This document shows, in pieces, positions 11,213 to 21,998 of a stretch of 64,000 bases of DNA (its first letter is position 1; each line of letters begins with the position of its first letter). The stretch is from Plantago ovata. Taxonomy: Eukaryota > Streptophyta > Magnoliopsida > Lamiales > Plantaginaceae. The DNA is taken from positions 94,992,365 to 95,056,364 of the forward strand of contig CM051455.1 of assembly GCA_028274465.1 (NCBI GenBank). The letters are read 5' to 3'. A program made the translations under genes and the position numbers. The notes beneath the pieces are model-generated. The model ran no database searches. It saw nothing but the letters and a program-made list of their open reading frames with translations, and had not been told where the DNA came from.

Positions 11213-11508
11213 CAAAATTCCTTCCTTCCAGATACTGCTGAGGATGTTCACGAATAGGATGCCAGCGACTTAGAGAAGGGTCTGGGGTGTCTTGGGATTT
11301 TATTTCAAAATAAGAAGATGAACTTTTCGCTGTCTTCACTCGTTGTTTCATTTGAATTCTAAGTTTATCGTTGGATATTTTCTTGTTTCTGTTAGCGCTG
11401 TGCGCGTCAAAGATTATTTTGGCATTAATTGCCGACCGTTGCTATTAAAGTTATTTTGGATTTTCTTTTCAAAAAATTATATTTGTTTTCAAAACCGGTA
11501 CCGTTACA

Positions 11509-12522
11509 CAACTCACATAGCACCTACTGTCAGCCTCATCTCAGGTAACTTTAGTGAAATCATTATTGAATCTTGGTTGCTAGATTCAGGTGCATCTCAT
11601 TATATAGTTTGCTCTATAAAATATTTTACTGATAATGTTAAGCCCTTTAATTCACTAGTTCAGTTACCGAATAATTTTGCTACACCAATCACCCACATGG
11701 GAGACATAAAGATAAATGATATTATCACATTAAAGGATGCATATTATGCTCCCAGCTTCAAGATGAATCTTATCTTTGTGACTAAAATGAAAATTGTTAA
11801 TGAAGTATCAGTGATATTTACTAAGGTTGGATGTGTTATAACACAGGAAACAATGCCAGAGACAAGTCTCTTGAAGAAGATTGGATTGATTGAACAAGCC
11901 AATGGGTTGTACGTTTGTCAGTTTCAAGAGCAAGAAAATCATTTCCCAGTTTACCAGAAGGCACTAGCCATTAGTCAAGATGAGGGATCAGTCCATATCA
12001 CTAGCCATTTATGGAATTATAGATTAGGACACCCATCTTGTAGTAGATTAGAATTGTTATTTCCATATTTTCCAGAAATGAAATGTAGTGAAATTGATGA
12101 CTGCAATATTTCCTATAAAGCAAAACAAAAGAGGAAGAGTTTCCCCCTGAGTAATGCAATGAGCATTTCAGCTTTCGATGTGGTCCACTGTGATTTATGG
12201 GGACCATTCCTCGTTAAAACTTTAAATGGACAAACTTACTTCTTAACTATAGTGGAAGATTGCACTAGAGTAACTTGGATTCAACTGCTAAAGCACAAAT
12301 CAGATACTACAACAGCTTTGTAGACATTTGTTAATATGAACCAAAATCAGTTTAGTATCAACATCAAGCAAGTAAGAACAGACAATGACACTGAATTCAA
12401 TATGCCAACTTTTTATGCATAAAAAGGCATAATACAACAAAGAACATGTCCCTACACACCTCAACAAAGAAAAGTCAATGGATTACTTATTGGATCACAG
12501 GGTGAGCTTCCGTATGATGTGC
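11509..12522 (+). pseudogene. A1 copia protease and integrase N-terminal half (broken)
   Basis: Continuation of the A1 polyprotein after the gypsy insertion. The aspartic protease motif WLLDSGASHYI lies near 11570-11605 (catalytic Asp codon 11582-11584). The GAG-pre-integrase zinc region follows (YRLGHPS near 12020), but the expected first His is Asn (LWNYRLGH) and the second Cys of the CxxC is Ser (CNIS). The integrase core begins VVHCDLWGPF (first catalytic Asp, about 12190), with the second Asp in VRTDNDTEF (about 12375). A stop lies at 12321-12323, another near 12420, and the frame degenerates after PQQ at about 12470, before the catalytic Glu. Confidence 0.85.
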
Positions 12523-13122
12523 TGACAAGGTAAGTAACTTGTAATAGCACAAAGAAGAAATGAAAGATGAATGAAAATTGATTGTACTGGAAGATAAGAA
12601 TGTACGTGGTGTATATGGTGCTTATGTGATTGACTCACAAGTTGTAAAGTAACTTGGTATCAAGTACCTTACAGGCCGTTAAATCGCTAGTTACTTGATT
12701 ATACTTATTTATCCCGCAACTCATCCAATTGCGATGTTGTCATTTTATAGTTATCGAAGATGAAGATAACGAAAAAGGGCTTAACTAAAAGAAGTTAAGT
12801 CTTGGATCAAAGGTTGGCCAGCTGGTTTCATTCCTTGGTACTGGCTCATCACCTGCATATCATATAGGTCACGTTGGTTATGTAAGAAAGGTGAGGATCG
12901 ACTCCTCCAAGAATATAAAGTATGTATTTTTAGTATAATTGTTAACGCTTCTGCATATGTTTCTAAATAAGAATCACTTCCGCTTAGCTATAGAAAGTGT
13001 GAAAAATGTCATTTCACTCGCATAAGTAAAGATCCGGAAAAGAGTCTATGGTTTTAAAAGGCCTCCGCACGTCATAACACCTAAGTGTATTTAATTACAT
13101 TTGAAGGTGTTCGGGTGTTACA
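12523..13122 (-). mobile_element. probable gypsy LTR fragment or solo LTR (minus strand)
   Basis: The right edge reads GGTGTTCGGGTGTTACA, i.e. TGTAACACCCGAACACC on the minus strand, a typical Ty3/gypsy LTR start. The proposed left edge TGACAAGGTAAG would give a CA end. The segment replaces the expected integrase C-terminus of A1. No matching 5-bp TSD, primer-binding site or polypurine tract was found, so the left boundary (12500-12523) and the solo-LTR interpretation are uncertain. Confidence 0.5.
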
Positions 13123-13782
13123 AATTATCTTAGGTATAGTAAACTTTCTGAAGGACATAGAAATTACTCGGTTCAGTTGTCCTTAATAGAAGAACCATCA
13201 CCTTACAGTGAGGCTATAAAGCACAAACACTTAAGGGAAGCAATAAATCATGAACTGACAGCCCTGAGTGATAACAACACCTGGACCTTAGTGCCATTAC
13301 CAGCAGGAGTGAAACCAAAATTGGATGTAAATACGTCTTTATGACAAAATTGAATTCTGCAGGAATGATAGAAAAGCACAAGGCCAGGCTTGTTGCAAAA
13401 GGATATACTCAACAATATGGTTTGGGCTACACTGAAACATTTAGTCCAGTAGCCAAGCAAACATCAATCAATGACATACTAGCGCAATTGCACCTAAAGA
13501 AAATTGATTTCTTGAACAACTTGATGTTCATAATGCCTTCCTTAATGGGGATCTTGAGGAAGAAATCTACATGAAACAACCTCTAGGCCTGTCAATTAAA
13601 GGGTGGAAGAATGAACAACTAGTATGTAAATTGAACAAATCCATTTATGGGCTAAAACAAGCCTCTAAGGAATGGAACCACAAGCTCACAAATTTTCTCA
13701 CTAAAATAGGATTTGTTCAATCAAAGAATGAATATAAACTCTTCACTAGAACTTCTTCTTGTCACATACTAGTTCTTCTGGT
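13123..13782 (+). pseudogene. A1 copia reverse transcriptase, N-terminal half (broken)
   Basis: Recognisable RVT_2 (copia reverse transcriptase) sequence in shifting frames: an entry helix ([18 protein letters not shown]), then [18 protein letters not shown] and [11 protein letters not shown] (about 13375-13465), then KSIYGLKQASKEWNHKL (about 13635-13690). A stop near 13340 and frameshifts near 13335, 13500 and 13570 break the frame. The sequence is cut at 13782, immediately before the YVDD catalytic motif, by insertion of element N1 (TSD CTGGT) and resumes at 34644. Confidence 0.85.
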
Positions 13783-15190
13783 TGATGTACGTATTTTTAG
13801 CACGTTCATCTTGTCTTTTTCGCCTCCTTTGCTATCTTTGAGTCTAGTTTTGTTGTTAGTTTTCTAGAATAGTGTCACATTTTGTTTTGCATTTCTCAGG
13901 TACTTAGGTACAAAGTGGCGGTTTTGAGCTCAAACGTAGCATTTTGGATGCAATTGGATCATGTTTGAGAACCACAACCATGGACGTGTTTGCTAGTGCC
14001 CGGGACCTAATACGTGACTGTATGTGTGTGTCCAAGGGGATAGGAGGCTATTCGGAGGCTTGGAGCTGAAGAAAAAGAGTCGGAGCTACGTTTTGGTTCC
14101 AGGTGAAGCGCCCAGGATTGAGGTGAAGCGCCCAGAACCTAGTCCAGGAGCAAAATTGGAGCAGAATTGAGCCATTTTCTGTAGTGCTGCTGGGCGAAGC
14201 GCCCAACAGAGCCAGGCGAAGCGCCTGGCTGGGCGACCCGCCTAGCTCTACAAGGCGCTTCACTTAGTTCAAAAAGCAGCAACAGAGTTTCCTCATTAAA
14301 TACACATTTTTCAATTACATTTTGAGATTCTCAGACTTGCACCTTCGTTTTGGGAGCTCTCTCTAGCCCTAATTCTCAGTTTTGAACATTTTCACCATGG
14401 TAATACATTAGATTGAAGATTTGGCAATAGGATTGCATGCTACATTCATCTACGGAGAGGTTCTATATCAAAACCATCAAGTAGTGACAGCTTTGGTGGT
14501 AACTTTATAGCAATTCCATCTTCTATATTTGAATTCATGTTTTCCTTTTCTTATTCATATGAAATGATGTTTAATGTTTTGATTATGAGTAGCTAAATCC
14601 CTTTGTGTTGGTGGTAGTATGAGGATTCAATCATAATATGAATTACGTTGTGCTTATATGAGGCTCCGAGTCGATCTTGCTGCATGTTTTATCTCGTTTG
14701 ACATAGTTGCCAATCAAATATCTTCGAATATGAGTATGTGACAAACTCTTGGTCAATTAAGGCTATGATCTATGATTTGAAAACATGCAAGCATGCTAGA
14801 TAAATAGTGTAAGCGACTGCACTACTAAAGTATCGATAGGATCCTTTCAAGACGTGTGTCTTAAACTTGTCTAGGCGGTTTACTTTGTAGAAATTGCTGA
14901 AGGCTTTATGCACCGAACTTACAAGCATTTATGTGATTCATTGCCTGATTGTTCCAGATTACTACCACCAACTCTTTCTCATCCTGATTGCTTGTTTGCT
15001 CAAAGTTTTACAAACTCTTTTCAAACACTTGATCCGTTGACTGAAATAACTTGCAAAAATTACCAACAAAGCCACGCTTGGTCCCGAGATAACGACACTC
15101 CGGGACAACTTGCCATTGCACTAAGTTTTTTGTAGTGATAAGTGTTCTTTGGATTTTAAACATATATTAATTTTTATTGAAATGACATCA
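13783..15190 (+). repeat. N1 5' LTR
   Basis: 1408 bp, starting TGATGTACGTATTTTTAGC and ending GAAATGACATCA, followed by the primer-binding site. It includes a block of short GC-rich palindromes (14096-14267). Open frames at 14908-15379 run across the LTR end and are not genes. Confidence 0.9.
14096..14267. repeat. array of GC-rich palindromes in the N1 5' LTR
   Basis: Interspersed copies of GGTGAAGCGCCC, GGGCGAAGCGCCC and a perfect 8-bp inverted repeat GCCAGGCG / CGCCTGGC with loop AAG (14211-14229), ending in AAGGCGCTTCAC. The 3' LTR counterpart (33535-33680) has lost one unit. Similar arrays recur in N2 and G4. Confidence 0.8.
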
Positions 15191-15195
15191 AAATT

Positions 15196-15213
15196 TGGCG
15201 CCGTTGCCGGGGA
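15196..15213 (+). other. N1 primer-binding site (Athila/Tat type)
   Basis: TGGCGCCGTTGCCGGGGA five bases after the LTR end, the primer-binding sequence shared by Athila and Tat elements (tRNA-Asp type by common annotation). Confidence 0.88.
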
Positions 15214-15333
15214 CTTAGCTCCTTTTGTTGGTGATTTTTGTTTGGTTCTTTTCAGCCAACATCACTTTCTCATCTCACTTCTTTTTCGATTTTATTTGCT
15301 TGTTGCTCACATTTGCTTGTTTCAGGTGAGTGT

Positions 15334-17004
15334 ATGCCTACAACCCGAGAGGGTAGGAGAAACGTTGAACCTCTTGTAGACGAGATTGATAGATTGTTCC
15401 ATAGAAGAAGGAGGAATTTGGTTTCGCAATTTGAAGGAGTAGCACCACCTATTTTTGAACCTCAAGTGAAGCTAAACACTATGTACCGTAACTCACAAAA
15501 CCGAAATGTGAGAGCTAGAATTCTTCAAAGGGAACCATGGGGGTGAAGCGAAGGTAGTGGTGGAGCAAGATATTTTTGATGGGTTCGCCCATCAAGTGAA
15601 GCAAGATTTGAGGCAAAGCGTTGTGACTCCTTCCACGGAGATATGTGGGGTGTGCAAAAATTATGGCCACCCAGCTTATTTGTGTCGTTCTGAATTTTCT
15701 AGGGAGCAATATGGTCGGGGCGATGTCTATCAAGAAGCGTTCGCTACTGAAGGTGAACAAGTGGAAGATGTTAGCTATGGCCAAGATCAAGGCGAAGGGC
15801 AGAGGAAAGGTTATTCGGACCAAAGGCCTCAAAAACGTGGAGGTTATGGTCAAAGAGGAGGCCATCAAGGTAGAGGAAACCAAGGCTATGCCAACAATCA
15901 AGATAGGGGAACTTATGGCCCGAGTCGCCTTAGTTACGGGAACAATTGGTATGAGGGTGCACCACCCTCTAATCCTCTACCTCTTCTGGTTTCTAGTTCA
16001 GCCCCTCATGGTAATGTAGTGCCTACATCTCCGATTTCTATTTCTCTCCAAGATCTTATGGTGAAGATGGACAAGTTTATGGAGATATATCATCAGAATG
16101 AAGCCACCAACAATCAGCGTTTCGAGAAGCTCGAGGCTAGTACACATAGCCTTCATAAGAAATTGCAAGAGCTGATTGATCGAGGTGCAAGACGAGAGCA
16201 AGGGAAATTTCCGAGAAATACGGAAAAGGACATGGCTATAACCGGGGTTACTGATATGTCCATTGAGATCACGTTGGTACGTGATAGTGCACGAGTTGAG
16301 GTGCCTAGTTGCAAGATAGCTGAAACTTGCACGATTAGTAAGGAGCCCAAGCCTCCTTTGGTTGAGAAGGTTGAGGAAGTTGTCGCACAATCTGATGCGA
16401 TGGTTAATGAGGTGGTAGAAAACTCATTGTATGAGGATGGGATGGTTGATATGACTGAGGTTCCAGCACTTGAGAGCTTTGATGTTGAGATTGCCTTAGG
16501 GAAGAAGGATCGGATAGTGGCTACTCTTGATACGGGAGCGAGTGTGAATGTCATGCCGTTTAACGTATATGAGGAGTCTGGTTTGTCTGGTATGACGCCA
16601 ATAAAATGCATGGTGAATTTGGCGCGGATGTGTCTATGAAGAGACCTTTGGGTGTGATCAAGGTCCTAGTGGTCCGTATTGCTGGAGTGAATGTGAAGAC
16701 GAGCTTCATTGTCATGACTACTTCTCAGGCTAAGCTCAAGGATGTAGTTCTTTTGGGGAGAGCTTTCATCAATAAGTTACACATGGTAATAGACATGTAT
16801 AGGCGTACATGTAACTTCGAGGTAAATGGTAAACAATATTCATTGCGTGCCATAGATAATTCGTGTACCTATGACAATGCTACTAACGAGCTTGTAGGAT
16901 TTTTTGGTCGTCTTTATGTTCGTCCAGATGTGCAGGAGCTTCAAGAGTTGAAGGATGCATGGATGAGAAAGACTAGTACCCAATGCAAGATTGATCCGGC
17001 ATGA
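15334..17004 (+). pseudogene. N1 ORF1: gag-protease (gag largely deleted, frameshifted)
   Basis: ATG at 15334 begins MPTTREGRR, similar to the N2c2 ORF1 start. The first frame ends at 15546 and a second is open from 15557. Compared with N2c2 (38506-39177), almost the whole capsid domain is missing at this junction. The second frame has a CX2CX4HX4C zinc knuckle (CGVCKNYGHPAYLC, about 15648-15690), a Gln/Gly/Arg-rich linker, a coiled-coil-like segment (RFEKLEASTHSLHKKLQELI) and the aspartic-protease motif VATLDTGASVNVMP (about 16520-16560). A further frameshift near 16610 leads into the protease C-terminal lobe (VLLGRAFINKLHMVIDMYRR) and a terminator at 17002-17004. The ORF stops after protease. 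A covarying hairpin follows 45 bp downstream. Confidence 0.85.
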
Positions 17005-17048
17005 GCTTGGAAGAGTCGAGCCAACGACATATAAAAAAAAAGGCGCTT

Positions 17049-17066
17049 CTCGGGAGACAACCCGAG
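17049..17066 (+). other. hairpin downstream of N1 ORF1 (CTCGGG / CCCGAG)
   Basis: 6-bp perfect stem CTCGGG and CCCGAG with loop AGACAA. The N2c2 equivalent (40569-40586) has stem TCCGGG / CCCGGA with loop AGGCAA, so the two outer base pairs differ on both sides while pairing is kept. Preceded in both by GGCGCT. Confidence 0.8.
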
Positions 17067-18049
17067 GTGGTGAGTCATGCATGTAGTGTAGAAGCACGTT
17101 CTTTTTCATTTTAGTTGTGTGGACAAGTTTAGAGTGAAAAGTTTGGGAAAAATTGAAGAAAATTCGGAGTTTTTGGACTTTCCAAGCAGGTGAATCACCG
17201 AGCTATGCAGGTGAATTGCCCAGAAACGGAGCAGAATTGGCCTCAATTCCACTCCTAACTGGGCGAATCGCCTGTCTGGGCGCTTCACCCAGCAACTAAT
17301 TAACAGCTGCTAGGCGGAGCGCCCATCAACTCCACTCCCCCATTTCTTCTTCTCTCCTTATTTCTTCACCCCCAAAACTCAAATTCACTCAATTCTCCAT
17401 CAATTCTTGCATTATTGAGCATTTTGAGAAGCCCATAACATCCTCTATCATCCTAACCGAACAAATCTTCCAATTGTTGCTTCATTTCAAGGAATCAAGG
17501 TACTCCTCATGAACCCTAACTTTTTGAATTTTGGGATTTCTCTTAATTAACATCAATTGTGTTATGAAGTGTTTAATATGAGTTTAATTATGACTATTGA
17601 GCATGTTTCTAAGTTGATTAGATGTTCAATTACGAATTTTACTAGTTCCGATTTCTTGATGAATGCTAGTACTCGAATTTTGGCTTATGATTGTTAGCTT
17701 GATGTTTGAGTATTTGTTGAGGTGTTGTTGATGATATAAGTGCTTGAGCATGTTGTAGAGTTGTTGGTTTGCTCAAATTCGAGTTTGTTTGCTCGGTTTG
17801 GTTTGAATGAACTTGTAGAATCGAAGTGTTAAAGGTTCTTTGTCTATTGTGTTCGTATGAACCTTAGCAAGCCCTCAAACTCGATTACAAGAGCTAGTTG
17901 TGTGGTTTGAGTCTTGTCCGTGTTAACTAGTTGTGCTAGGATATGTCAAATGGCAAGGTTGTAAACTAGTTAAGTGTAGTTGTTTGTGTGTAGAAGAGTC
18001 TCGTTATCATTTATGTTTGAAGGGAGCTAATGAAACTTATGTAGGTACC
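17067..18049 (+). other. N1 spacer between ORF1 and ORF2
   Basis: Non-coding stretch. It holds a GC-rich palindrome array at 17186-17325 (for example GGGCGAATCGCC and GGCGGAGCGCCC), then pyrimidine-rich leader-like sequence resembling the LTR-proximal leader, then AT-rich sequence without recognisable motifs up to the ORF2 ATG. The leader-like layout suggests an internal 5' UTR for ORF2, as if ORF2 were expressed from its own transcript or by splicing. Confidence 0.55.
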
Positions 18050-19402
18050 ATGAATACGAGAGCGAAGAGAGCTGGATGCAAAGGTACCTCTAAGGGAAAG
18101 AAAGAAGGCGAAGAACGCTCCTGAGGTACCCCGTGAATCGGATAGCCTCAAGGCTTACCGACAACAGTTCCAGAATGACGGGGAGAGATCGGTGATTGGT
18201 GACTGTAGCATTGCATTCACCGAGGCTGGTGTGGATCTTGATGGTCCTAGGCAGCTTGCGGAGTTGATTTCGGACCGTGATTGGGAATTGATGCCACGGA
18301 GCTTCCATATTGGGACCGTGTTGTTGTTGAGGAGTTCTACATCGGGTATGAGGACTATGATAAGGTGACCGGGGAGGTCCCCGTGAGAGGATTTGGCGTC
18401 CCATTCTCCCCTTTGAAGATTACTAGCTTCTTGATGGGGTTGGAGGTCGACTTGAAGGAGGATGACAATGAACACTTGGGCAAGTGGAGTGACGATGAGA
18501 ACCCTTTCTTCTACAACCCCGAGGAGCTCTACCTCTATGATCGGGATGCAGAGATTTATAATCAGCGGGTGCTATCACTCACTCCACTTATCAGTTTTCA
18601 CCACTCCCGCCTCACACACTTGAGCGGAGTGATTTGTCGTTGTCCGCGAGGTTGATGATGAAGCTTATCATGGCAAATCTGGTGCCAAGGAAGAATAATT
18701 CTAAGATGCAGCCCTATCTTGGGAACTTGATCTGTGCATTATTGCATGATTTACCACTCACTCCTGGGGTGATTTTCTATGATCAGTTTGTGCACCATCA
18801 GAGGCCTAGGCAGCCACTAGTGTTCCCTAGTATTATCACCGCTTTGTGCAAAAAAGGCCGGAGTTCCCGACATTTTCCCTCGAGAGAAGCTGAAGAAGCC
18901 CATCGACAAATCTGTCTATCTTGAGGTGCAACGCTCCTTTGCTACTCAGACTGGAGAGGTCCCTCTACCCCGTGCAGCCCCGGTCCCTAGGGCATCTCCC
19001 TCTACTTCTAGGTAGCCCTCCGCCTTTGATTTCGGGGAGCTCATGACTTACTTGTCGGAGCAGTTTGGTGCCTACCAGACTATGCTAGAGGCTCAGACTT
19101 CCCACTTTGGTGCTTTCCAGGAGGAGGAGACTAGGAGATGGGACGCGTTTCAGAAGGCTGACACTCGTCGCTAGAACGAGTGTGTCGCGGCGGATACTCG
19201 TAGATCGGATGCTCATCATACCGCGGTCTCGGAGAGGTTTGATGCTTTGGCACGCTATATTCCCGGATTCCGTTCTCATGGCCAGCTGAGTGGAAGTGGT
19301 ACCGGAGCTCCTAAGGACCCTTGTGACGGTCCGTTCGTCACTATGGTGGAGCACCACCCTTCTAGGTATCTCAACCGACAGAGGCCATATCAAGACTGGT
19401 AG
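18050..19402 (+). pseudogene. N1 ORF2: putative plant transposon protein domain (env-position ORF)
   Basis: Begins MNTRAKRAGCKG with a Lys/Arg-rich N-terminus, then shifts frame near 18110, 18285 and 18640. Assembled by eye, the order is LISDRDWELMP, EFYIGYEDYDKVTGEVPVRG, VPFSPLKITSFLMGLE, an acidic segment, LSLSARLMMKLIMANLVPR and FPSIITALCKK (about 18823-18855), then a C-terminal region with repeated F-D/G-A motifs up to a stop at 19400-19402. The tryptophan / EFY / VRG / FSP / FPSxITALC series matches the domain of unknown function called putative plant transposon protein (Pfam PF20167, accession from memory), found in Athila-type elements. No transmembrane segment is evident. Function is unknown. 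N2c2 ORF2 is a diverged homologue. Confidence 0.75.
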
Positions 19403-19957
19403 TACATCTCCATTTTTTCTTTTCTTATCCTTTCAGCTAGAGACTAGCTTTCGGCTAGGTTTTGGGAGGGATCATGGAGTTTTACTTGTTTTGATTTGGC
19501 TTGTTTACTATTGTCGCTGAGGTACTGTTGCTATTTCGATTTGGTTGTATGATTTATTTGATTATGAATTTTTTGATATGGTTGTACGATATTGTGATGA
19601 GGACTCTTGTACTCTTTTATTGTTTTAGTAGTTGTGCCCGTGTGCCTTTTGCCGTGATAGCTTGTGTTTTTCATTTTTTGCATGCATTTCATCCTTAGTG
19701 TAGTTGTTGCACTTTGTTTGTGTGGAGTCAATTACCAAGTGTTTAGAACTTTTTTATTGAGTAGACTAAGTGTTTATGACAATTGAACATACATTGCATT
19801 CCTATGTAAGTAGTTTGAGGCTTGTCTCGCTTGGTTTGTAACATTCGCATTGCACTAGTTAAGCCTTGTAGTCTCGATATCACCTTGTGTTTATTTCTTC
19901 TACTGCGGTTCACGAAGGCCTTATAAAATGATGCATGTTAGAGTCTATGGTTGTATA
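19403..19957 (+). other. N1 3' untranslated region, left part
   Basis: AT- and pyrimidine-rich, no ORF. It contains GTGGAGTCAATTACCAAGTG, GTCTCGATATCACCTTGTG and CTGCGGTTCACGAAGGCC-like blocks that recur in N2c1 (about 23065-23270) and N2c2 (about 42315-42515), showing that N1 and N2 share their 3' UTR although their LTRs differ. Interrupted at 19957 by Cop1 and resumes at 32208. Confidence 0.7.
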
Positions 19958-21984
19958 TGTAAGAAAATATGTTTCGAGTTACCCCTAGGGTACGCAGCGG
20001 AATTTCAAAATTTTCTTAACATGCAGGTTAATTGATCATGTATATAGCGTATATATTAAACACGTTAATCAGAAGACTTACAATACTCCAAAAGCAAGCA
20101 CAGGTATCAAGTCTTCGTAATAATCCGGTGAATCTTCTCCTTCGTCGAAGTCGAAGATATCTGCAATACTTTGATTATCTGCAAGACAATAAAAGTTAGT
20201 TTCTAGCTCCTTGAACCTCAACCTTGGTATCCACGGATGAACAGCTTATAGGAAAGAATGCTAGGATATTCTTTGTGTGGCCAAGAAGATGGGGGACGGC
20301 GTTTTTCCTCCGGTAGGGTGGCACGCGCGTGGCTTGTGAGAGGTAGGGGAGAGATTTTATTTTCTCTAAGAAAACTGGTAGACTAACTATGTTCAACATT
20401 AAAATCAACCATGACAAAAGCTCTCTAATAGTCTACAATATATAGTAGTCAATAGAAGCCTAAAGAATAATCAATTAGACTTCATAAAGGAATAAGAATC
20501 TAATTCTTATCGCACTAGGAAACCAATTCAAGTCTAGATTCATTCCCAATCAAATTAAAACTCAATCAGTAAAATCTAACTTATCCCTTGACTTATAATA
20601 AAGGAAGGAGTCGAACTCCTTCCCCTACTACTACTGCTTCGCGCGCGCAAGGGAGGTAGGTGGGTCCCGATTTTCGGACCCACTTATAGTTCTAAGGCAA
20701 TTCAAACTCCAAGTAGATTTTGGCCTTGTGCATATATTAATTCTAAATTAACATATCCTTTCAAATCAAACCTCTATTATATTTCTAAAATATAATCTTT
20801 AATTGTATTTACATAAAATACAATTAATCAGCAAATCCAATTAATAATTCTAAATCATTAATTGAGCCACAAATTATTATAATTAATTCCAAATCAATTA
20901 TAATTCATCAATCACAATTAATTCTAGATTAATTGCGATTCCATCTTCAAGGATATTCGGATAAGCTGAATCACCACATAGTGTGACCCATAGGGCCTCA
21001 TTGTATTAAGCAAGTCCTAGACTAGGCAAAATGGAATTCCTAGACGGTTCCATTTGCAATATTAATACATGAGGACGTTTGAGAGGTTTCTCAAAGAAAA
21101 CCCTTTCGTTGTGAAGTTTGTTGCGCTCAACGCGGCGATGGTAACGTCCCTTCATCTGACTGACTCGAATGCATCTAGGATCGATGAAGTGTCTATTCCA
21201 ATAATACATCCACGGGCGTCTTCAGTGAGTTGCTTGGTGAATCCAATATCTATTATGACTATCATAATAATATTGATACGCTGGCCAGCGGTTTTACCAA
21301 TCACAACTATGAACGACTATGAGCAGTGCTCTCCTGTGCTACACATGAGAGATGAATCCTTCACAGAATCACTTATCATCCCCATTTGTATGTAGCCATA
21401 ATTCTGGATCGTGTCTTGGGTCAACTGCTTATTCAGAGCTGACATCGACTGACATCACTTCGACAACTTTCCGGTTCCCATAGACACTTTGGTGTAGAGT
21501 ATACATCGATGGGAGTTTCCGGTGGGTGCTTTCATTGTTCGGTAATCACCCTTCGAACAACTATGCGGAGTTATGGGAACGTTTCTTGATTGTCCAACAA
21601 TTCGTTCCGTGGCCGTGGGATCGGCTCACACTTGCTCTAACAAGTATAACCTCCACGCATACTAGTCTCAGCTGGTTCATTCAGACCCCTACATCCGAGA
21701 TGATCCTCGACTAGGGAGAGTTTGGGATAGATAATAACTCATATAGCTGCCACTATCTGTGTGCTTGGTCATCTATCCGAGGGGACATGTTTAATATCAA
21801 TACAGACATGAATAGAGATATGACATGCTGTATGCCTGGTGTAATATAAATATGAAAGCGATACTCAATAGTCAAACAACAAACATATATTATATTACGT
21901 TGACCTGTGTAATAGTACATATATGCCCTTAATAAGGGTTGCATGCCCTTAATAAAGACTGTCTCTAGGACATATACACTATCA
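19958..21984 (-). repeat. Cop1 3' LTR
   Basis: 2027 bp. On the minus strand it starts TGATAGTGTATATGTCC and ends CTTACA. Full length for this family, as judged by the solo LTR (2030 bp). Contains the conserved hairpin at 20660-20683 and a TATA-like motif near 20440. Confidence 0.92.
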
Positions 21985-21996
21985 ATCTCCCACTTG
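21985..21996 (-). other. Cop1 polypurine tract
   Basis: Plus strand ATCTCCCACTTG, i.e. CAAGTGGGAGAT on the element strand, directly upstream of the 3' LTR. Confidence 0.85.
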
Positions 21997-21998
21997 GA

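Larger units (their letters stand above)
2082..11508 (+). mobile_element. Tekay/Del-like Ty3/gypsy retrotransposon carrying gag only
   Basis: Complete element with LTRs starting TGTAACACCCCG and ending GGTACCGTTACA. The 5-bp target-site duplication CAACT is at 2077-2081 and 11509-11513. It sits inside the copia A1 gag-pol reading frame. The order is 5' LTR, tRNA-iMet primer-binding site, leader, gag, polypurine tract, 3' LTR. No protease, reverse transcriptase or integrase is present, so it is a non-autonomous gag-only derivative. Assignment to the Tekay/Del chromovirus group rests on the LTR start, the double zinc knuckle and the polypurine context; no chromodomain can be checked because pol is missing. 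Confidence 0.85.
6940..11508 (+). repeat. 3' LTR of the Tekay-like gypsy element (interrupted)
   Basis: Begins TGTAACACCCCG and ends GTTACA before the right TSD CAACT (11509-11513). Without the nested solo LTR (9183-11212 plus one TSD copy) it is about 2534 bp, close to the 2567-bp 5' LTR. It carries the same telo-box (7188-7196) and tRNA-like block (8357-8424). The two LTRs differ at scattered positions, so the element is not a very recent insertion. Confidence 0.92.

Noticed and set aside
11343..11508. N-terminal extension of the A1 protease frame
   Set aside because: The open frame begins inside the gypsy LTR and runs by chance into the copia sequence at 11509; the LTR part is not copia protein.
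14908..15379. Open frames at the N1 LTR/leader junction as a gene
   Set aside because: They cross the LTR end and the primer-binding site and are not conserved in the 3' LTR. Only the part from the ATG at 15334 is the real ORF1 start.
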